Shown here: positions 22,755 through 35,985 of the stretch, in pieces
Position numbering within the stretch: the stretch's first letter is position 1
Layout: each line of letters begins with the position of its first letter
DNA from: Amaranthus tricolor
Lineage: Eukaryota > Streptophyta > Magnoliopsida > Caryophyllales > Amaranthaceae
NCBI RefSeq assembly: GCF_026212465.1
Contig: NC_080059.1
Location: 19,592,189-19,656,188, forward strand
DNA length: 64,000 nucleotides
Direction of reading: 5' to 3'
Translations under genes and position numbers: made by a program
The notes under the pieces: generated by a model
The model's database searches: none
Told to the model about the DNA's origin: nothing
The model's input: the letters and a program-made list of their open reading frames with translations, nothing else

Positions 22755-23265
22755 AATCATGATTCAATTTACGATTTTAAGATCTTACAATCCGAGAACG
22801 GGTGAGCGATTCGAATCTTAGGTAGAATCGTAAGTTGGTAGAATCTTACTATTCAAATAAAATTAAAATTATAGAGGTAGAATCATAATACGATTCCACG
22901 ATCTTACAATTTAACCATTCAATTCTACAAATTTAAATTTTTATCAATTTTTTCTTATGTACCATCTTTCATTAATTTTTCTTAAGATTTATATCATCAT
23001 AATTTTTAAAAAACAAATTTCTTCATCGGTATGAAGAGTTAAATTCATTATTAAATATTTTTCTATTTTATTCTTAAAAATGAAGTGAATGAAACTTTTA
23101 TTAATCAACTTAAACTTTTGAGATGAATAATTAAGAATAAATAGAAAATTTTAAGTTATTGTAGAATTTTACAATTTTACAATTATACAATTTGACTCTA
23201 GTGATTCAATTCTACAGGTCTGAACGATTTCAAGTGGAATCCCGATTTTAAAAACTTTGATCGCC
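22755..23265 (+). repeat. Dispersed repeat A, copy 1 (GATTCGAATCTTAGGTAG)
   Basis: GAGCGATTCGAATCTTAGGT, GGTAGAATCTTACTATT, CGATTCCACGATCTTACAAT and related blocks recur at 44775-44945 in the same order and orientation. It has no coding capacity and its class is unknown. Confidence 0.5.
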
Positions 23266-26200
23266 CTTAATAGATATATTAAATTTTCAATATTGCACCT
23301 GATAAATTTCATAACTTGTTCTCTCTAACTTCTCTCTAATTAAACACTCTAAACTAAAATTCAAAATCAAAACAATATAGCTGATATATTTGATCACCAA
23401 ATCGATTCAGTAAATGTCAATTACACACATATATGATCACCAAATCGATTCAGTAAGTGTAAATAGGTGCAATTATTTAGGCAGACCAAATATTATCCTT
23501 TGGTTAATTGCTTCATAATTAAACAATTTGTAAATCGTTAAGGAAGCGATTGTTTCTACATGGGCTAAGAGGTAATACAGAGCCGTTCAGTATGTATTTG
23601 GAACTTGAATGCTGTATAAGGAGAAGTTTGTACGTGCATGGACAAATACTAGTAAAATAATTCTTATTTGTATTTTGTTTTTAAGCTTATTTGTATCTTA
23701 TATTGGGAGTTACTAACAAGAGGGTTACAAATAACACATTATTTGTATCGTTTGAAAACCAAAGATACAAATAACCTGTTATTGTATCGTTTGTTTGAAC
23801 CTTAGATACAAATGACCTTTTTTTAAATTAAAAATAAATATAATCCTATATATCTATATCAACTAAGGATTAATATAATATATATTTATAGAGGTAATAT
23901 TCGAGGCTATAACATATAATATACGATTGAATAATATGTATATTAATTAGAAAATATTCTTTTACATAACATCCACTACTACACTTATATATATAATCAC
24001 ATACGATCGATAAAGTAGTACTATTATTGTTTGTACAAAATTACATTTAGTTTAACAAAAAGTTTGATCTAAAGAACTTTGCCCATTGCTCACGAACCTC
24101 GTCTATTTCATCTTGGCTATTATGCTTGATCTTGTCTATACATATAACTAAAACAAAAAACACTTACATCATCATACCCCCAAACTAATGAAGTGTCAAT
24201 TTGTGGATTAAAATTTTCCCTCCAATGAAGGATGATGATGTCCTCCTACTATGTTGATTAATCCTTATGAATATATTATCATAATAATCAATACATTGGA
24301 AATTGGTTTATATAATAAATATATGTAAATGCATTAATGGAATTGGTTAATATAATCTACCTTTCAATAATCAAACTAATGTATCTAATTCAAGAAAAAA
24401 ATAATAATCAATTCCATAAATGGTGTGATGTAGGACCTAATAATAAATCTATACATTGGAATTACAATGGTTACATTTCTCAACAATGGTTAAGTGTTGG
24501 AATGGTTACTTTGAAGCTTCTTGCCGTTTCATTTTTGGCTTTCATGATTGTTCAATACACCATAAATACTACATCAAGGTAAAACATAATACTATATAAA
24601 TTAACATGTTATTACTTAAACAAAGCAAAGTGAATCATTATGTTAAACATCATAACACATATTGGTAATCAGACAACTGTTAGAGTTGAGAGTCAACGTT
24701 CATCATTTAAATACTACCTAGGTAGTGGTAGTAACTCTTTTAATACCCTTATTAAGAGGATGTGCGCACAAATGACTTATCAACAGTCTAAGATATGACA
24801 GGCACTGCAGAAATCTGTGAATTCCATTCTAAGGTCACTGTGTTTATGCTGGATGTGACCACTTTACAAACACGTATCCATTCATGCATTGGAGCCACTT
24901 CTTGCTAAGCATAATTATATGCTAGATTTGGGGATTCAATTTATTAGAGGTACTTGATAGTGGTTCTTAAGATTTAGTTAATTCATAGTCGTTGCTTATT
25001 TCAGGTATGTGCTACTGTAAAATAAAACTTAAAACTACACTTTACATATCCATAGTATATTATAGTATATTAAGTGTAAGAACTTGTTATAGATATTTAA
25101 CTTAGAAGGATTTTGTATTGGTGGATGTTGGATCAAGACTTTGATGAAGATATCTTTTATTTAGTTTTAGTGATAAGGGAGTTTATGGGTCACCACGAGG
25201 ATATGCATACTTAACATAAAGACAACTGGTACAGATGGAGCACTATCTTTGGGAGATATATGCCCAAGGAATAGCTCTCCGTAGTGTATTACCTCATGTT
25301 ATTGATTAATGCAGACAAAATAATTCGATACCATTAGTGTTGATGATTTAGGGAGTATGGCTATTTAAGAAAAGTGTGACTTGCGAAGGATAAATATGAC
25401 TTGTGAGAATCTTCCAATGAAAACCTAAAATCTTATTGATATAATCTCCTTAACCTTATTCATTTTTTAAGTGTGATCATTGGTGTGTATGTGTTTGACT
25501 TCAATATGGTCTCGTGATGATGTTGTTTCCTTCTTGGATTAATAAGTAGTTGAAAAACTATTTTGCAAGTTATATTGGAGACTAAGGACTATCACTTATG
25601 CAACTGTTACCCTTGAAGGTTTATAAAGACTATTACATGGTTTAATGATTTTTGACGCAATGACTTTATTCATTTAGGCGTACCACCTCGAGTTGTATTT
25701 GGGCAAATTTATATTTTCTTTTACATTTCGCTGCTAGATTGCTAAAGTTATTTATAACGTTTCATGATTAGTTCTCCTTAGTCAATCTAACTAAAACTCA
25801 ATCCGTAAGTTATATTCAATTTAAAATTTTCTTTTAGTCCTTTAATAACAAATTATTTAGACTCTGGCTCTATATCATATTTTTAATGTATTGAGTTTAG
25901 ATAAGGTGTTACACATTCTCCATTCCAAAAAGTATCTCACAGCTTATGACGTTGTTCGTTAATGGGAATTTAGCTGATTGTATAAATTGGATGGTTGAGT
26001 GGGTCAAAGAAGCTAAAATGAATGTTGGATAAAAAAGTTTATTAAACGAGTGTTGAAGTGAATCATCTGACTTACAAAACGCTAGAAATTGCATTGTGTT
26101 TACTTGCCTAAGCTAATTAATGCATTCAGATGACCAAAATACCCTCATATCTATCTCCATTCACCTGATTTCTTTCCATCAAAAGGAAAAGCAAACTTTC

Positions 26201-26884
26201 AACATAGTAAAGTTGGCAAGTATATCTTCTCACTATTTTTTGTTTTATTATTATTTACTTTATTTAAGAATATTAAGTACTCCTTAATTTAATTACACAG
26301 ACATTGATTTAAATTTTTTATTTACTGTATGTTTAGGTAGTCAAAATAATTGTTTACTTTTAATATAATTTTAACTATGAATATAAAATAAGTTATACGC
26401 ACTAACATTTAGTTAATATTTTATCCATAATTTACATAAGAAAAAAAATTCAACATGTAATATAAATTTATAATGTCATTATATATCTTTTTATATTAAT
26501 CAGTTTTTAGTTATTAGTTAAATTTTACCAAACACTCTTAAATAACCAACTAACAAAATCAGTTGGTTAAATCAATTCATAAAATCAATTAGTTAAATCA
26601 GCTCTCATAAACAGCTACCAACTACTAGCTATTAAATATTTGCTAGATACACCGAAAATAAAAATATTGTAAAATTAATACAATATCTAAAACATAAATT
26701 TCTATTAATCACCGTAATTTGTAAATCACTAAAAAAGGCAAAATAAATATCAATAAAGTAAACAAAACAAAAAAAAATAAATTAAAATCCTAAAAACTTC
26801 ATCCTACTAAATCCTTTCACACAAGTATAATTTGTCAAATATTACAAATGACCTTTTTTACTTAGACTAACTCTATCTAAAAAT
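23266..26884. other. Intergenic, no gene supported
   Basis: GATCACCAAATCGATTCAG occurs twice (about 23392 and 23439). GATACAAATAACC-like motifs recur at 23730-23825. At 24140-24040 the minus strand reads SQDEIDEVREQWAKFF for about 30 residues to a stop; it is too short to assign. The 81-residue frame at 24337-24582 shows no recognisable domain. Otherwise nothing is seen. Confidence 0.4.
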
Positions 26885-27125
26885 AAAACAACTCGTCTTA
26901 TATGAGACCGTTTTACCATGAGACAAACCCATATAATTAGTCCATTTCTTAAATTGATTACTTTAAGATCGTAAGTGATCGATTTAAAGTTATAATTAAT
27001 CACTCTAAGACTATAAAAAATAAATATTTTATTATTGTAATTATTTTTAATATTATAAGTGATCACTTTAAGACAAATGTATATATTGGGTCAGCCCAAT
27101 AGAAATGGTTTCACCATAAGACCGT
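26885..27125. repeat. MITE-like repeat, same family as 8620-9135
   Basis: It begins with CGTCTTATATGAGACCG and ends with CATAAGACCGTCTCATTTAAG. Inside are AAGTGATCGATTTAAAG, TAATTAATCACTCTAAGAC and AAGTGATCACTTTAAGAC iterations. Confidence 0.55.
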
Positions 27126-27661
27126 CTCATTTAAGAAATAGTAAAATAAAAAATACTCATCTATCCTTTTCGATTTGCATCAAAGAGAAAGTGATTAAGT
27201 TTTAAGAAAGGGATAATAAATGAACAAAAAGTATGAATTATGTGGATGAAATTTAAAAAGAATTAAAATGTATGGATAAAATAAAAAAAAAGTAATAAAT
27301 CATTATTTAGAAATAAAAATAATATAAATTAAATAAAAAAGATCAAAATAAAAAATAATACAAATTTAACACTGCCAAGAGTATGGGAATGAAAGAAATT
27401 CAATCTACAAGATTGATAGGACAAATGAATAATTATGATAATAGATGACGAATATCCACCCTCATGAAATGACCCATGTGTATATTATCTAAAATATTTT
27501 CCTTCCGAGAAACGTCTAACCTTCCAATTCACCACCTAACTTCTTCCTGTCACCAAAAAGCGACTTCAAAACCTTCATCTCCTGTCAATTTTGTCAACCA
27601 ATCCGCGTCAGATTTCCCCATTTGCACACCATTATCATTTAGTTTACTTCGCTTTTGTCCC

Positions 27662-27670
27662 CTATATTTA
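27662..27670 (+). promoter_or_regulatory. Probable TATA box of the invertase gene
   Basis: CTATATTTA is followed by a pyrimidine-rich stretch (CCCACTCCCCCATTTCTTC) about 800 bases before the ATG. A 5'-UTR intron ending at the acceptor TTTTTTTTAG (about 28437) would bring the start close to the cap. This is inferred from pattern. Confidence 0.4.
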
Positions 27671-27766
27671 CAACCCACTCCCCCATTTCTTCTTTTCTCT
27701 CATTTATTTTCTCTATTGAAATTGGTTTAAGAGGAATTTTGGGTTGTTTTTTTCCTCAATTTTGGT

Positions 27767-28195
27767 ATATAATTATACCCATTTGTTTGATTTTTTGGGT
27801 ATGTTCCTTCCCTTTATCTAAAATAGTTTTGATTTCTTTTGGGCAATTTGTTATTTTGTTTGGTATTAACTTGTTTTGTTTACATTGGAGTGTAATTTAG
27901 TTGAAGTATATTAGTTTCAATTGCATTATCAACCAATGTGATTGCACTTGCTGTTAAAGAAATGGATGAAATGTAAGATATAATTATACCCATTTGTTTA
28001 CTTATTTGGTATGTTTCTTTTTTTTTTTTTTTCTAATTTAGTTTTGATCTTTACTTCCTTAATTTGTTGTATGATTATTGTATTATCATGTTTTGTTTAT
28101 TCTAGAGTGTAATCTAGTTAAATTATATTGGTTTTTATTACATTTTCAACCAATGTGATTCAACTTTATGTTAAAGTAATGGATAAAATGTAAGA
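27767..28195 (+). repeat. ~211-bp tandem duplication in the invertase 5' leader intron
   Basis: Copy 1 (27767-27977) and copy 2 (27978-28195) share ATATAATTATACCCATTTG, GGTATGTT.CTT, TGTTTTGTTTA, AACCAATGTGATT and GGAT.AAATGTAAGAT in the same order. They are diverged by substitutions and small indels. Confidence 0.75.
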
Positions 28196-28463
28196 TCCAT
28201 CACTAATTTGACTCTTTTAGTCTTGATTATGTCATAAATTCTTTAATCAAATCAATAAAATTGCAAGCATATGGCCATTGTTTCTTTGTTTGTTTGTTGG
28301 AATAGTAAATTGCTGGGATGTTTACTACAAAGGTTTGACTTTTCTGATTGAGACTGCTATGTTTATCTTTTAATACCTAAACCCAATATTTTTGGAGTGC
28401 TCCAATTGAATTTTCTTTCATTTCTGCTTTTTTTTAGACTTTGAAGAAATACCAAATACAAAC

Positions 28464-31400
28464 ATGTCTCAAAATGGGGGAGTTAGCACAACCAGTGCAA
28501 TTTTTGAGATTGATGATGATGATTTCTCAAGGTTTTCTGAGAAACCAAAACCCATAAAGACAGAGAGGAAGAGATCCTTTGATGAGAAATCTTTCAGTGA
28601 ATTATCAATAACTATGTCTCCTAGGCCCTTTTATAGGAATACAGAGAATTCTTCTCGGGTTTTCGAGCCTGTTGATAGCATATATTCATCAGGAGGAAGG
28701 TCTGGTTTTGATACCCCAAGGTCAGAAAATGGGTTTGAGACTCATCCTATTGTATCCGAGGCTTGGGAATCTTTGAGGAGATCTATTGTTTACTTTAGAA
28801 AGGACCCAGTTGGTACTATTGCTGCTTTGGACCACTCTGAAGAAAAGCTCAATTATGATCAGGTGAAACTCCTTTTGTTTGCCTTTAAAATACAAATTTT
28901 TAACGGGGATCTATAAGTTCGTTAATGATTGTATTCCTATGGTTTCATGAAACATGTTTATGGAAAACTTTGTTTTTTTCCACATGTTCCTGTGGTGATA
29001 ACATAAACAAAGAAAGATGTGTTACTATGTTGTTATCGACTTTTAGTGGTTCTACATACACAATAGTAGATAAATGGCCTGTCATATACAAATCGAAAAA
29101 TATACATGCTATTTTTATTATAAGAACATGTGTTAAGTCTTGAGTTGCATCAATTATATAAAAACTAGGTTTGTTTATGATCTATTAAAACAATTCTGTA
29201 TTTTGGGGCATTTTTCTTCATAGATCCTAGATCGACCTCTCTTTGTAACCGCCTTGATGTTTTGTTTTTATGTTTCATGTTATGATCCGTTTAGGCTAAA
29301 AAATCTAATGGAAAGGTGAAGTTTTAGGATGCATCTGAATTTTTTTTTACTCTTGCTCTAGATTTTGGATTCAGACCTGCATCAATTAGGATTTGTCATG
29401 GATGTTTTAATGATTTATACTTTATGCTGGTTTGTTGTATTTACAATCCTGAGGTTTGTTTGTATGCTGAGATCTCCCACTGTCCCACATATACTGCAGT
29501 AGTGTTCCTACAGTTTTATGTTGGTTGGGAGGTATGTTTGAGGCTCAGTGGAATGACCGTTGTAGTCTTCCATATGATCACTGATACGACATTGAGTCAT
29601 CTAGTTTAATTTTCCCAAATAATGTTTGCTGAATGTCATGTATCATTTCCTTTTCTCTCGTTTTCGTGCTAACTTTATATTTTTCATTGAGGCAATAGTC
29701 TTTTGCATCTATATATATTTAGGACTCCTGATATTTTGATTTATGTTTAGGTTTTTGTAAGAGATTTTGTTCCTAGTGCATTGGCCTTTTTAATGAATGG
29801 AGAACCAGATATAGTCAAGAACTTCCTTATGAAGACTCTACGTCTTCAGTCATGGGAGAAAAAGGTTGATCTATTCAAGCTAGGGGAAGGTGTCATGCCT
29901 GCTAGTTTTAAAGTCCATCATGATGCAGTGAGGAATACAGAGACATTAGTTGCAGATTTTGGTGAGGCTGCGATAGGAAGGGTCGCTCCCGTGGACTCTG
30001 GTTTCTGGTGGATCATTTTGCTACGTGCTTATACAAAAGCAACCGGAGACTCTACGCTTGCTGATATGCCAGAATGCCAGAGGGGTATTCGTCTGATCTT
30101 GGGCATATGCCTTTCAGAAGGCTTTGATACTTTCCCAACCCTTCTTTGTGCTGATGGGTGCTGTATGATTGATCGTAGAATGGTTTGTTCCTTGCACCTT
30201 TACCCTCCAGTATATGTTAAACATTTCATACAGTATTTTGTTAACTTCATTTTCTTAAATCATCATAATACATCATTTATATGCCAGGTCAACCATAATG
30301 TATAATGCCTATACGCTAAGTCAATCACCATAATATATTACATATTGTAATTTCCACACCAGTTCAGTAGCTGCATCATCCATGCTGCATCTTGGGTGGT
30401 ATCTACATTTGCAGTCTCAGAAAATATGATGAAACTTTCTGGATTTGGCATTTTTCTTTCTTAAAGGATAAACTTGTATATTAGATGAAGTACACATGTC
30501 ATGTTATGCGGTCTCACACCATGGATGATTGTGGACTGTTTCTTGCATTTGGACTTTCAGATATGCTTTTTTAAAACAAATTTTGTTAACTAGTTTATTA
30601 TTAAAATATTCTTCGAAGGTCAAATAGTGATGTCATCTGTGTTTATGAAACCTTTTAATTTTGCTACCTCCACTTCTGTTTAGTTGTCCATGTTATTGTA
30701 GCTTACGAAACCAAGGAAAATAAGCCAATGCATATGTAAAAGTCCATGTAAGTAGGCAGTCGGCAAATAAGAAAATCATACATGAGTGAGTGGAGAGAGA
30801 GTGAGACTCAAGATGGTAAAAGTGGAGGCATATATGTAAGAAGAAGCGAAATGAAGGACTTTAGTATATGTCAAAGGAGGTAAAAGTTGAGGCATATATA
30901 TGTAAAATGAAGCAAAATGAGATACGTCAGGTCACTTGAGTGAGACTTTATCTTATCACATCCTCTCTATTTCTGTTCTTTTGTGATGTAGTTGACAGGA
31001 TTAGCCTTTTTGAATTAGCACACTTGTGAAGGATTTTAGTATATGTCAAAGTTTTTGATTTGGGTATTTGGCTATATAAGAAACGTTTCCATCGTTTTCA
31101 TTCAAATATAAATGTCATGTAGGGATGCTTATGTTAATCCTTGTGTTGAAGTGTCGACGATAGTAGAGGAGACAATTTAAGTCTGAGAAACATAGGACAA
31201 GAAAGATGCTTTTCTTGACATTCTACTTTTGTAGTTTGCATGTTCCCCTTCCATCTTGGAGAATATGTAATATTTTATGGTTTTTTTAGTTTTAAATAAC
31301 AATGGACTATCGTTCAATGATTCATTAAACCATATACACTTCTAATATATGTGGAGTTGTAGATAACATTCGTTATCAGACATCAATTGAAAGACGTTTT

Positions 31401-33114
31401 TGTTTCTCAAGGGTGTGGACTGAGGATCCCTCTAAACTCCACCTAGGTGTATGTCACTTAATGACTTTGGGTTAATAAAAATGAATGCTAGAACGAGCCT
31501 TGTTTGCGTATTTTCTACCTTGTCATATACTATTACCTTACCCTTGATTTTGTACGTGCTAAAATGTTTTCTGCATTTCACATTCTTTTATTCTTCTCTT
31601 TTTTGCTTGCTGTACATCTCAAGTCTTTGAGTCCTGGAGAAGAGGTATATCTTATTAGGGTCTGAAGATATAGGTTTGGATTTTAGTTGTCTTGTATTCA
31701 ACATGAACAACGCCAAAGCCTTAATTCCAACCGTTAGTCGTCTTGTATTAAATTTGGAGTCAAAACACTCTATAATCCGTTGGTCCTAAGAAAGAAAAGA
31801 TTCACAATTACTAAATCTAGTGATAAAAAGAGTGTGTGTTAATCATTGCTTGCATGCAGCTCTAGATTTTTAAGCTCAGCTGATGTTAAGGTCCTTTGAG
31901 CATAATTCTAGCCTTTTTTGTGCATGCTGTTTACCATAAGATTGTATACAAAAGCCTTAGATCTTTGACAATCTTCCCTGTTGTTTGACAAGCATTGGCT
32001 CCTAGACCATAACTAGCGTTGCCATGCTAGAAAACATCCAGTGTTCTTTTATTAATAAAGTTGAGGATGTGAATCTGTTCGATTGTTCAAATCTTTGTTA
32101 GAATGAAATTGTGGGTTTTTTTTCCCTATATATTCATTTATACTGTATTCTTGAACTAAATGACGTTCATTTATTGTTAGGGTATTTACGGGTATCCCAT
32201 TGAAATCCAAGCTCTCTTCTTCATGGCATTAAGATGTGCCTTGCAATTGCTCAGGCCCGAAGGAGAAGGGAAAGAATTCATCCAGAGAATAGTAGAACGG
32301 CTTCATGCCTTGAGCTATCATATGAGAAATTACTTTTGGCTTGACTTGAAGCAACTCAACTGCATCTATCGCTTCAAAACCGAAGAGTATTCCCACACAG
32401 CTGTTAACAAATTCAATGTAATGCCTGATTCTCTTGAAGATTGGGTGTTTGACTTCATGCCAACTAAGGGTGGTTACTTTATAGGCAATGTTAGCCCAGC
32501 AAGAATGGACTTCCGGTGGTTCTGCCTTGGAAACTGTGTTGCTATCTTATCATGTATGGCAACTCCAGAGCAGGCCTCTGCAATTATGGACCTTATTGAA
32601 GCTCGTTGGGATGAATTGGTTGGTGAAATGCCTCTTAAGATCAGTTATCCGGCTTTGGAAGGTCATGAATGGAAGATAATTACCGGGTATGATCCAAAGA
32701 ATACTCGATGGAGTTACCACAATGGTGGTTCTTGGCCAGGTGAATTTCTGCATGCTTCCATGTTTTACTGAAAATCTTAACATTATTTAAACTGACACTA
32801 AGTTCTTTTGGAGTGCAGTTTTACTGTGGCTTCTGACAGCAGCATGTATTAAGAGTGGAAGGCCACAGATAGCGAAAAAGGCTATCGAACTTGCAGAAAC
32901 CCGGTTGCTGAAGGACGGCTGGCCTGAATATTATGACGGAAAAGTGGGGCGTTACATTGGGAAGCAAGCACGTAAAAACCAAACATGGTCAATTGCAGGT
33001 TATTTGGTTGCAAAAATGATGTTAGAGGATCCTTCTCATGTGGGTATGGTATCTCTTGAGGAAGACAAACAGATGTGCCCTCAAATCAAAAGATCTGCAT
33101 CCTGGACATGCTAA
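28464..33114 (+). CDS. CINV: Cytosolic alkaline/neutral invertase (GH100), 561 aa
   Basis: Exons 28464-28862, 29751-30182, 32181-32739 and 32819-33114 have GT/AG borders and consistent phases and join to 1686 bases. Neutral invertases hydrolyse sucrose to glucose and fructose in the cytosol. Family hallmarks are [20 protein letters not shown] and [10 protein letters not shown] in the N-terminal half, [19 protein letters not shown] around the proposed catalytic Asp, [20 protein letters not shown] across the exon 2/3 join, and [12 protein letters not shown] and [13 protein letters not shown]. The length matches cytosolic forms (about 550 residues). There is no transit peptide: the N-terminus is acidic and Ser-rich ([12 protein letters not shown]), as in the cytosolic subgroup. 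The C-terminal RSASWTC resembles the tail of Arabidopsis CINV1, where a serine in this region is a reported 14-3-3 site. Every exon is open. Introns are 0.9 kb, 2.0 kb and 79 bases. Confidence 0.95.
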
Positions 33115-34000
33115 CACCAACATTTTGTGATGAATCATTTTTTTTGCCATTTTTTAAGTGCGGGGGTGCCACTTTTTAGTTATTCGATTTCCAATTAAAA
33201 GAATTATAATTAAATGGCTCATTGAGACATGTATGCTTCTACAAATGGCGTTTGAAATCTAGCGTTAATTGGATATTTTTTTACATGCGTGTTCGTTCAT
33301 CACATTCGATATGCGACCCTAATGAAATGTAATACAATGTTCGTTCATCATTTTTGATAATGGTTTTTTGGATATGAAATGGAGAAAATTGTCCAATGAA
33401 TTATGTATACTCATGCATATCAGATGATGTAAGAATTTGAGAACAGATATTGGAGTTCTCACGATGTAAGAGTTATTTTCAGCAAGAACATCAAGTAGCA
33501 TGTGTCAAAGTGAAGAATCTACGATCGGGGTCTAAACAACTCCCTCTATTATAAGAGTCTAGGTGGAAATCCTCTGATTTGTGTCCAAGAATCCCGTAAT
33601 AAGATAAACACTAGATGAGAATTAAATGATAATGTAACGGTTCCTTGAACTGGGTTTAAAATCTTTTCACTGGAAAGAATGGAGCCAATCTCGAAAAGAT
33701 CTACCAAGGACAGAGTATTAAAAAAAAAAGTAAAAAGAGCACAATGACACTACTATCTCGTCCACAATGATAATGTGAAGCGCAGTCACAGAGAAAGTAG
33801 AAAAGTTTCTTCTTTTTCGGAAAAGGTGTTCCTTATATTTAATGCACCGTTGAACACCCAATAAAGAGCAACCACATATGAGAATGTAGTTGACTCTACG
33901 CGACACACCAAGGAAAACGTGTCAACATCGATAACGGTAACATTTAAAAGTTAAAAGGGGCGTTCCTTATTACCAGGAGCCATCCTAAACTATAGTAAAC
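33115..34000. other. 3' flank of the invertase, no gene
   Basis: AT-rich sequence with no ORF, tandem repeat or TIR pair that I can support. Confidence 0.5.
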
Positions 34001-35300
34001 AAGGTGTATAAACAACAACACAAACGTCAAACTCAAGGTTCGAATATTTGTTTAAGGAAGCATTTACTCTCTAATATTTATTGAACCACGTGTAATAATT
34101 ATTGAGAAGTAACATTATTAATTGAATTCAATATTTTGACATAGAGTTCTTCATTTATTCTTGTAAGACAAGAGAATTGAATCAATTATCTTAGGCCTTA
34201 TGTCAGTAAACAAACCCTTGTATACTATTCCTCCAAGCTAAGAGTCACTATGCACTTGGGAAACGGTTTGCTAGGTATTCATCTGAGATTATTAAATACT
34301 TGAGTGTCGGAGAAAGTCCTCAGAGAATCTCTGTAGGCCATCCTTATCTTTGTTGTGCAGATATTGTCATCACGGTGGTATTACTACAAGAAGGCTAGAT
34401 AGCAAACACAAACCCCCCACACCAGCATAATCTCTCTTGAGACAAAATAATTCTACTACACACAAACTTATAATTAGTTGTATCAAGTCCTAGAAAGGAT
34501 TAATTTGGCGCTAGAAGAGGGTCTGATTTTCTCTCTTAGCCAAAAACATCTCTTTTAAGAGTTTTCACCAAGATGACAAACAATCACTCCAAAGCTCGTA
34601 ACCCAAAAGCAACCTACTCCAAACCAAGTGGAAACCAGAATTCAAGGGGAGTAAAACCCCCAAACTAGGCTGAATAGGCCTATACACACAAGAGACCCTA
34701 ATTTCGCTCAAAATAATGTGAAAGCAACACGTTCCCAGAAGCAATTCGAACAAAACTGCCAAAGGGAAAATGCTGCTGACACTAAGGGTAGAAGTGGCCA
34801 AGGTAGGAGAGACCAATCACCGTTGCAAGATCAGGAAATCATCACTACAACACCCCAACTGTTCACTTTGACCGGATATGGGTCCAAAGCTTGCTGGATG
34901 GTTCAATCATTTAGTTCGCTGACCTGACTAAGCGATTCAAAAGTGATTTTTTCTTCTAGGATTGCAAGAATTAAACAGTCCTTAGAGATGATGATTATGA
35001 AGCAGCTGAAGGACGGAACTCTTCGCAATTACATGTACAGATACAAGGAGAGCCTTCTGCTTATAAACCCAGAGGAAGAGATAGTGACCTTCGCCTTCAT
35101 AAAGGGTCTAAATGCAAACAGGCCAGAAAGTGAGGTCTTGAAGTTCAGGAATCAGTGATCTTACTTTAAGATTATGAAAGGACTGAGACAATATGCTCAA
35201 TCCCATGTGAACGTGGAGGACTTCAAGAACATCACTGGGGGCCTACAAAAGGGTCATGGAGGAAGAACCTTTTAAAACAACAAAAACAAGAATAACAATA
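34000..35300 (+). mobile_element. Partial Ty3/gypsy retrotransposon: LTR end, primer site, gag
   Basis: TGGCGCTAGAAGAGGG (34506-34521) matches the type of primer-binding site found just inside the 5' LTR of plant gypsy elements. The sequence before it (from about 34000-34100 to 34500) is therefore taken as LTR, although its start is not defined. Downstream, 34943-35157 is open and reads as gag: IARIKQSLEMMIMKQL, GTLRNYMYRYKESLL, EEEIVTFAFIKGL. A continuation reads HVNVEDFKNITGG (about 35200-35240) and then an Asn/Lys-rich tail. No protease or polymerase follows. It is related to the minus-strand gag at 11.4-12.0 kb. Confidence 0.6.
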
Positions 35301-35439
35301 ATAATAAAGAGAGGGGCAAGTAAAGAAAACTCATTAAAAGAGTTCACTCTATTAAAAGAGTCTTGGACTAAGATCTACCAACTCCATAAAAAAGAGGCAT
35401 GCCCCTAGAAAGAAAGTGGTCAATGACTCAAAGGCGCAA

Positions 35440-35710
35440 TGTAACACCCCGGTGCTATCAAACGACCAATGACTACCCATAGAAGTTGTAGACTCTATAG
35501 GCCAACACAAGTTCTTTCAACGCACTTGATAAGACCGGGGTGTTACAGTGTGTGCTTGGTGGGAGTATTCTTAGGATGGGTGACCTCATTGGAAGTTTTT
35601 TCGGGCACGAGTGAGGCCAAAGTGCGCTGGAAAGACTTGTGTTGGTCTGTGGGGCAATTCTATAGTCTCCATAAGTAGTCACAAGCGGTCCGTTGGCGCG
35701 GGGGTGCAAT
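35440..35710 (+). mobile_element. Cassandra-like TRIM fragment with 5S rRNA-like domain, palindromic
   Basis: The segment 35549-35606 (GTGTGCTTGGTGGGAGTATT, then CTTAGGATGGGTGACCTCAT and TGGAAGTT) aligns with the 3' half of plant 5S rRNA, including its internal promoter region. A 5S domain inside an LTR is the hallmark of Cassandra TRIM retrotransposons. On its left, 35440-35547 is bounded by a perfect 14-base inverted repeat, TGTAACACCCCGGT / ACCGGGGTGTTACA. The reverse complement of that left block matches the right flank 35619-35706 (AAGTGCG.TGAAAG..., ACTTGTGTTGG, GTAGTCA). The 5S domain thus lies between inverted copies of the same flank. It is not a functional 5S gene: the 5' half is missing. 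Confidence 0.6.
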
Positions 35711-35739
35711 ACTTTTATAAAACTCAAGATTTTCTTAAT

Positions 35740-35985
35740 TTGCAATTTAAAAATGATTAGTAAAAGTGTTTTTTTTTAAAAAAAACTTAATATATAAAGT
35801 CAAATAAATTTTTACTTACACCTTAAAACTTTAAAAGAGATCAAATATTATTGATAATCAGTAACCCAATGCACATTAATGCATATTTATAGGATTACAC
35901 CATCCTAAGGTTCGATTATATCGATTTCGATCCTATCCCCTCAACGATCTTAGGTAGAATTTCGATCCTAATAATCTTGTGTGCA
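35740..35985 (+). repeat. Dispersed repeat B, copy 1
   Basis: ACACCTTAAAACTTTAAAAG, then TTGATAATCAGTAACCCAAT, GCATATTTATAGGATTACAC and CGATCTTAGGTAGAATTTCG, in the same order as at 50870-51045. No ORF. Confidence 0.5.

Noticed and set aside
24337..24582. 81-residue frame with a hydrophobic C-terminus
   Set aside because: No splice or promoter context, AT-driven composition, and no family recognised.
35549..35640. Genuine 5S rRNA gene
   Set aside because: Only the 3' half is similar, with several mismatches, no tandem array, and Cassandra-like flanks.
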